Positions 6,167 to 9,297 of a stretch of DNA of 9,297 nt are shown one piece after another. Each line of letters starts with the position of its first letter. Position 1 is the stretch's first letter. This DNA is from UBA6264 sp964531505 (GTDB lineage Bacteria; Patescibacteriota; Patescibacteriia; UBA2591; UBA6264), in assembly GCA_964531505.1 (NCBI GenBank), contig CAZHDT010000022.1, positions 1 to 9,297 of the forward strand. Direction: 5' to 3'. A program made the position numbers and the translations under genes. A model generated the notes under the pieces. The model made no database searches. It was given only the letters and a program-made list of their open reading frames with translations, and was not told the DNA's origin.

Positions 6167-6970
6167 TTAAAAATAAAAATTTATTATTTTTTCTCCGAAA
6201 AAAAGAGTTAAAAATGTCCCGATAGTTAAAAATGGCCCTAAAGGAATTTGACTTTTGAAAGATTTCTTTTTTAAAACAATTAAGGCGAGGCTGACGAAAG
6301 AGCCGATTAAATAGGCAAAGACGAGGGCGAGAAATAAAAAACGCCAATGTCCCAGCACTAGACCCATAAAAAGCCCGATTCTTAAATCACCCAGACCGAT
6401 GCCTTTTCCTTTGGTAAATAAATATTGGAAAAGAAAAAATAAAAAAGCGACTAACATAGCAAAAAGGGTGGGCTTTAGCCAGGCAAGAATGTGGTTTTGT
6501 TTCAAAAATAAATTTAAAATTAAAATTAGCGCGCCGGAAGAAAAAATTACCAGGTCGGAAACTTCAAGATATTTTATATCATAAATAAAAGTAAAAACCA
6601 AAACAAAATAAATCAGCCAGTCTTGGAAAATTTCAATAATAAAATTTTTTTCAAACAAAAAACCGCTTAATGATAAATTGGCTTTTAAAAGCGGTAAAAG
6701 GAATAGAAGACCCATTGTTAATTCAATTAAAGGGTATTGCCAAGAAATTTTTTCTTGACAAGCTCGACAACGGCCTTTTAAAAATAAAAAAGAGATTAAA
6801 GGAATGTTGTCAAACCATTTAATTTTTGTTTTGCATTTCGGGCAAAAGGAACGGCCGGAAATTTTTTTATCATTTGCTAAGCGGTAAACCAAGCAATTTA
6901 AAAAACTTCCGAAAATCAAGCCGAATATGAAAAAAATGAAATAAATTAAAATTATAGTAAGGCAATTCAT
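6167..6970 (-). CDS. pilD: Prepilin peptidase / leader peptidase, A24 family
   Basis: The protein has 267 residues, the usual length for a full A24A enzyme. It removes prepilin leaders at the inner face of the cytoplasmic membrane and, in many family members, N-methylates the new N-terminus. The N-terminal part has GSFLNCLVYRL (21-31) and the two zinc-type Cys pairs, CPKC (43-46) and CRAC (68-71). The catalytic aspartates should be Asp131 (IYDIKY) and Asp195 (GIGLGDLRIG). They lie 64 residues apart, the same spacing as in characterised PilD/TcpJ proteins. GLGDLR is a mild variant of the common G-x-GD-x-K. Several hydrophobic helices follow. It is the first gene of the operon and processes the four prepilins encoded behind it. 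A TATAAT box seven bases before the ATG suggests a nearly leaderless transcript. Confidence 0.95.
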   Translation of the reverse strand: MNCLTIILIYFIFFIFGLIFGSFLNCLVYRLANDKKISGRSFCPKCKTKIKWFDNIPLISFLFLKGRCRACQEKISWQYPLIELTMGLLFLLPLLKANLSLSGFLFEKNFIIEIFQDWLIYFVLVFTFIYDIKYLEVSDLVIFSSGALILILNLFLKQNHILAWLKPTLFAMLVAFLFFLFQYLFTKGKGIGLGDLRIGLFMGLVLGHWRFLFLALVFAYLIGSFVSLALIVLKKKSFKSQIPLGPFLTIGTFLTLFFGEKIINFYF

Positions 6971-6977
6971 TGCTTTA

Positions 6978-7005
6978 ATTATACCGAATATTCAAAGAAA
7001 TTCAA
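6978..7005 (-). promoter_or_regulatory. Sigma-70-type promoter of the pilus operon
   Basis: On the minus strand, a perfect -10 TATAAT (6978-6983) and a -35 TTGAAT (7000-7005) are separated by 16 bases. Only seven bases lie between the -10 box and the ATG of pilD, so transcription would start at or within a base or two of the start codon. This is a leaderless arrangement, consistent with the lack of a ribosome binding site. Confidence 0.65.
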
Positions 7006-7050
7006 TGAAAAATTTAGAAAAAGACTGGAATTACTTCAATTTGGAATTAC

Positions 7051-7071
7051 TTTGGAAGCTCTGCTTCCAAA
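7051..7071. repeat. Palindrome TTTGGAAGC-TCT-GCTTCCAAA
   Basis: Perfect 9-bp arms are separated by TCT. The same arms with a CGA spacer recur at 7183-7203. No T-run follows in the minus direction, so it is probably a repeat and not a terminator. Confidence 0.75.
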
Positions 7072-7087
7072 AAAACCCTACGAAACT

Positions 7088-7118
7088 AAAAGTTTGGTGG
7101 CTCAGCCACCAAACTTTT
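7088..7118 (-). terminator. Perfect 14-bp hairpin with triloop, possible bidirectional terminator
   Basis: AAAAGTTTGGTGGC (7088-7101) pairs perfectly with GCCACCAAACTTTT (7105-7118) around TCA. On the minus strand the stem's 3' end is ACTTTT; on the plus strand it ends in TTTTTT. Either direction could terminate. There is no plus-strand gene upstream, so the useful direction is minus, backing up the terminator at 7132-7166. Confidence 0.55.
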
Positions 7119-7131
7119 TTAAACAGGTGTG

Positions 7132-7166
7132 AAAAAACCCGCTCGGAAACGCAAGCTGAGAGCGGG
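7132..7166 (-). terminator. Intrinsic terminator after the GT-C gene
   Basis: On the minus strand, stem CCCGCTC (7166-7160) pairs with GAGCGGG (7144-7138) around a 15-base loop and is followed directly by TTTTTT (7137-7132). It is the best terminator-like structure downstream of the glycosyltransferase gene, though 228 bases past its stop codon, and it insulates the pilD promoter. Confidence 0.6.
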
Positions 7167-7182
7167 CTGGAAACGGCAAAAG

Positions 7183-7240
7183 TTTGGAAGCCGAGCTTCC
7201 AAAGATAGAGAGGCTCGGCCCGCCTTTGGCGGACCGAGCC
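7183..7240. repeat. Two adjacent palindromic repeats
   Basis: At 7183-7203, TTTGGAAGC and GCTTCCAAA flank CGA, a second copy of the palindrome at 7051-7071. At 7212-7240, GGCTCGG/CCGAGCC and an inner CCGCC/GGCGG (TTT loop) form a 12-bp stem with one mismatch. In the minus direction the first is followed by CTTTT and might weakly terminate. Confidence 0.7.
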
Positions 7241-7393
7241 CCATATTGATTTTAGACCGAAATAAAAAAATGACTAATTTTGTGGCAAATTGACCTGCCT
7301 AAAACGGCGGACTAACGAAAAAATGCTCTGAAATGGTTTGTGGAAGCGGGTTTGCGAGCGGGGTTTTTGGGGACTGTCCCCATTAAAATTAAA
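7241..7393. repeat. Remainder of the gap: REP fragment and a GGGGAC palindrome
   Basis: At about 7296-7311, CTGCCTAAAACGGCGG is the reverse complement of the centre of the REP-like unit at 8932-8982. It is a fragment in inverted orientation. At 7369-7381, GGGGAC-T-GTCCCC is a perfect palindrome, 13 bases past the glycosyltransferase stop, without a T-run in the minus direction. No gene is visible here. Confidence 0.6.
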
Positions 7394-8818
7394 TTATAAA
7401 TCGGGGGTGAGCAACCCAGCAAGAAAGATTGACAAAGGCGCGAGGGCGAGCAAGTGTCGGCTGACAAGGGTCCCCTGCAAAGCAAATTCATACGAATCAG
7501 TAAAAAAATAAAGAGCGAAGAAGAAAAATAAAGTTAAACAAAAAATTAAAAATAAAAAAATATTCGGGGAGGTAAAAACTTTTTTCCAATAAATTATTAA
7601 AATGGCGAGAAAAATGCCCGGCCAAATATGAAAGGAATTAAAAATAAAAATTTGTTCAAAAAGCGCTTGAGCAACTTCGGGATGAAATCCAATCAAACTT
7701 ACTGGTTGGTCAGGGGAAACATTGCTAAAACCGAGATTAAAATAACTTTTAAATATGAGCCATGGAACCGCAAAAAAGCCAACACCGAAAATAAATTTCA
7801 AATAATATTTTTTTAGAAAACCCATTAAAACGGCTCTTTTTATTTTAAAAAAACCAGCTTTCCATAAATAATAAATTAAAAAAACCAAACCAACAAGGCC
7901 GGCCAAAACAATGCCGGTATTCTTTATCCAAACGCAAAGGCCGGAGAAAAAACTCAAACCGATTAAATCTATTTTTTTATTATATTTTAAATAATTAAAA
8001 AGCGAGATGGCGGCTAAAGTGAAATAAAAACTGAGGGTCAAATCCGCGTAAGCAACTGAGCCGTGGTAAGCCAAAAGGGGCAAACTGGCCAAAACCGCTG
8101 TAAAAATTAAAGAATTAATTTTGCTTTTATTTTTTCTTAAACTGTCGTAAATAAAAATTATTAATGCTAAAAAATAAAAAGCAAAAATCAAACCAACTGA
8201 AACATCATCAACTTCACCTAACCAAGAATAAAACCAAGCCATTAATAATGGGGTGTGGAGGGGATAATTTTGATGAGCGCCACCACCCAAAAACAAATCG
8301 CTTTTAGAAGAAAAAGCTTCTGCTGGTTGATAAAAAAAGACTTTTGCTTTAAATGCCCAATTATCCAGAGCGTCAAAATTTATCACTGGTCTTAAAAGAG
8401 CTGAAGAAAAAACAAATCCAATTTGAAAAATAATAATTAAAATTAAAAGAGTTTGCCAAATTTTTTGTTTAACTTTTTTGCCAGGTTTCATCCGACTAGG
8501 AGTGGCCTTGTCAAATTTGTCCTGATTAGGTGAGACCTGATTAGGCTGGACTGGTCTAGGGACAGATTTGAAAAATAAAATTAAAAAAACGGCGTCTATG
8601 ATGACAAAAGCAATGGCAAGACTAAAAAAATCCAAGCCGATTAAGCTAGCCCAGAAAAAAATAAAGGTGCCCAAACCGGTTCCTATGGCAAAAGAAAAAA
8701 TAATAAATTTTGTTTTATTTAACGCCAGTTCGCTTTTAGGACAAATTAAAAATAAAATTCCTGCGCCGAAAATGACAAAAATCAAAAGTGATAAAATTAA
8801 AATGATGATGCTGAACAT
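7394..8818 (-). CDS. Polytopic GT-C-type glycosyltransferase, family 39-like
   Basis: The protein has 474 residues and many hydrophobic helices, starting with MFSIIILILSLLIFVIFG. Two motifs recall family 39-like membrane glycosyltransferases: FDALDNWAFKAKVFF (148-162) and HQNYPLHTPLLMAW (182-195). The Asp in the first extracytoplasmic loop is normally catalytic in GT-C enzymes, here Asp149 or Asp152. Further on are YADLTLSFYF (257-266), CVWIKNTG (295-302) and a late LVSRHL (451-456). Such enzymes transfer sugars from polyprenyl-phosphate donors outside the membrane. The acceptor is unknown: protein, pilin or envelope glycan are all possible. A hydrophilic linker (about 85-118) between early helices contains a small duplication, PNQ-VS-PNQ, at a 10-bp direct repeat. 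The start lies after an AT-rich stretch with no Shine-Dalgarno sequence. It is monocistronic and upstream of the pilus operon, with terminator-like hairpins in between. Confidence 0.75.
   Translation of the reverse strand: MFSIIILILSLLIFVIFGAGILFLICPKSELALNKTKFIIFSFAIGTGLGTFIFFWASLIGLDFFSLAIAFVIIDAVFLILFFKSVPRPVQPNQVSPNQDKFDKATPSRMKPGKKVKQKIWQTLLILIIIFQIGFVFSSALLRPVINFDALDNWAFKAKVFFYQPAEAFSSKSDLFLGGGAHQNYPLHTPLLMAWFYSWLGEVDDVSVGLIFAFYFLALIIFIYDSLRKNKSKINSLIFTAVLASLPLLAYHGSVAYADLTLSFYFTLAAISLFNYLKYNKKIDLIGLSFFSGLCVWIKNTGIVLAGLVGLVFLIYYLWKAGFFKIKRAVLMGFLKKYYLKFIFGVGFFAVPWLIFKSYFNLGFSNVSPDQPVSLIGFHPEVAQALFEQIFIFNSFHIWPGIFLAILIIYWKKVFTSPNIFLFLIFCLTLFFFFALYFFTDSYEFALQGTLVSRHLLALAPLSIFLAGLLTPDL
8521..8545 (-). 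repeat. 10-bp direct repeat with an AGGT-GAG-ACCT core inside the GT-C gene
   Basis: CCTGATTAGG occurs at 8521-8530 and 8536-8545. Between and overlapping them lies AGGT-GAG-ACCT (8528-8538), matching the core of the intergenic palindrome family but without extended arms. It encodes the PNQ-VS-PNQ linker, so it is tolerated in frame. Confidence 0.6.
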
Positions 8819-8851
8819 ATATTTTTTTACTTTTTATAAAAATGAAATTTA

Positions 8852-9075
8852 AATCCATTTATGGATTGCTTTGTCGTTCCCGCCACATCGGCGGACAGCC
8901 ACCCCTCGCAATGACGGAGAGGGACTGAAGAGATTGCTTTGTCGGCCGCCGTTTTAGGCGGCCTCCTCGCAATGACAAGGGGGGTGTTGCGGGTTAAGGA
9001 TTGCTTGGTCGTTTCTTGCTACATCGACGGACAAGATGCGACCTTGTCCTAAAGGGATTTCGCAATGACGGAAAA
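8852..9075. repeat. Cluster of three REP-like units
   Basis: There is no gene here. A small palindrome, AATCCA/TGGATT (8852-8867), leads into three units that each begin GATTGCT and end CGCAATGAC: 8864-8920, 8932-8982 and 8999-9073. The middle unit has the stem GGCCGCC/GGCGGCC (8944-8963) and is close to the unit at 2110-2160. The third holds GGACAAG/CTTGTCC (9029-9049). A minus-strand frame of 80 codons across them ends in a 'CHCEEAA' translation, a known kind of repeat artefact, and I do not regard it as a gene. Confidence 0.75.
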
Positions 9076-9076
9076 A

Positions 9077-9149
9077 GGTATCCTTCACTCCTCCTTCGCC
9101 AAAGGCTACGGATGGACACAGTAAAGCTACGGAATACCTTTGGGTTGGG
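9077..9149. repeat. Long copy of the GGTATCC...GGAATACC repeat
   Basis: Both ends match 2068-2108 (GGTATCCTTC at the left, CTACGGAATACCTTTGGGTTG at the right edge in two overlapping pieces). The middle is about 40 bases longer here. The short copy at 2068 could be a deletion derivative. Confidence 0.7.
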
Positions 9150-9165
9150 ATATCAGTTCCGTCGT

Positions 9166-9264
9166 GTACGAGGTCGAACCTCGTACATAACCTCATAGGT
9201 AAGTTAGTAGTTTTTCCCTACGAGGTGAAACCTCGTAGGTAAGTTGATGCAGGTCGGACCTGCA
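9166..9264. repeat. Array of three AGGT-N3-ACCT palindromes
   Basis: The palindromes are: arms GTACGAGGT/ACCTCGTAC around CGA (9166-9186); arms CCTACGAGGT/ACCTCGTAGG around GAA (9217-9239); and arms TGCAGGT/ACCTGCA around CGG (9248-9264). CCTC(A/G)TAGGTAAGTT repeats at 9191-9205 and 9231-9245, giving a 40-base period. The last 33 bases of the window hold nothing I can name. Confidence 0.8.
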
Positions 9265-9297
9265 AGAAGTGGTGCGGGTTTGACTTGGGAGCCGAGC

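Noticed and set aside
6132..6347. 71-codon minus-strand frame overlapping the end of pilD
   Set aside because: It overlaps a clear pilD reading frame and has low-complexity Lys/Asn/Phe content without a domain.
7005..7208. 67-codon plus-strand frame in the hairpin tract
   Set aside because: It is made almost wholly of palindromes and terminator-like stems and overlaps the pilD promoter, so it is not a credible gene.
7369..7381. GGGGAC-T-GTCCCC palindrome as the terminator of the GT-C gene
   Set aside because: On the minus strand it is followed by AAAAACC, not a T-run, and its one-base spacer would force the stem to open.
8818..8860. Promoter for the GT-C gene (TATAAA-like box near 8834)
   Set aside because: The region is so AT-rich that such boxes occur by chance, and no -35 hexamer is found at a suitable distance.
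8954..9196. 80-codon open frame on the minus strand with a CHCEEAA ending
   Set aside because: It lies entirely in REP-like and palindromic repeats, and its translation is the familiar artefact of this repeat class. It has no ribosome binding site or domain.
586..9264. CRISPR array made of the palindromic repeats
   Set aside because: The copies are scattered, vary in their arms, have no uniform spacers, and no cas gene is present.

Overview
The window is AT-rich, and every gene I can support lies on the minus strand, so transcription runs from right to left. The best fit is a member of the Candidate Phyla Radiation (Patescibacteria, Parcubacteria-like). The grounds are a compact type IV pilus cassette, a secreted protein with a Trp-Thr-Pro-Pro / 'NVAAPIN' segment of a style I associate with Parcubacteria, lysine- and isoleucine-rich proteins, short palindromes and REP-like repeats in nearly every gene gap, and very few Shine-Dalgarno sequences. 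This placement rests on recalled family features, not on a search. The reading frames need only the standard stop codons.

Layout in transcription order. At the right edge, 8819-9297 is a gene-free tract packed with palindromic repeats. Next is a polytopic GT-C/family 39-like glycosyltransferase (8818-7394). A 423-base gap (6971-7393) follows, holding a tandem series of hairpins, one or two of which look like terminators, and the promoter of the next operon. That operon (6970-3463) encodes the prepilin peptidase PilD and four prepilin-like proteins in the order FimT/GspH, PilV/GspI, PilW/GspJ and PilX/GspK. It ends in a compact intrinsic terminator. The intergenic spacings are 24, 13 and 0 bases, and then 150 bases of palindromes before the last gene.

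Beyond the pilus operon are two single genes, each flanked by repeats. The first is a Fic-domain protein with an N-terminal winged-helix region, a Gln in place of the catalytic His, and a perfect 10-bp inverted repeat just upstream (3237-2167). The second is an AlbA_2 (Schlafen-type)/HATPase_c_4 regulator-like protein (1991-630). At the left edge is the N-terminal part of a membrane-anchored or secreted protein (461-1, running off the window). Its leader RNA can fold into a long stem-loop, and its first 130 coding bases are tiled by four abutting hairpins.

The pilus genes form one functional unit: PilD removes the leaders of the prepilins, and an H-I-J-K type minor pilin set typically primes pilus assembly and sits at the tip. 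The GT-C protein may glycosylate surface products, but nothing in the sequence ties it to the pilins. The Fic and AlbA_2 proteins look like accessory regulatory genes. The most distinctive feature is a dispersed family of palindromes with a constant AGGT-N3-ACCT core, in which the outer arms vary but stay self-complementary. I found no RNA gene, CRISPR array, transposase gene or origin.
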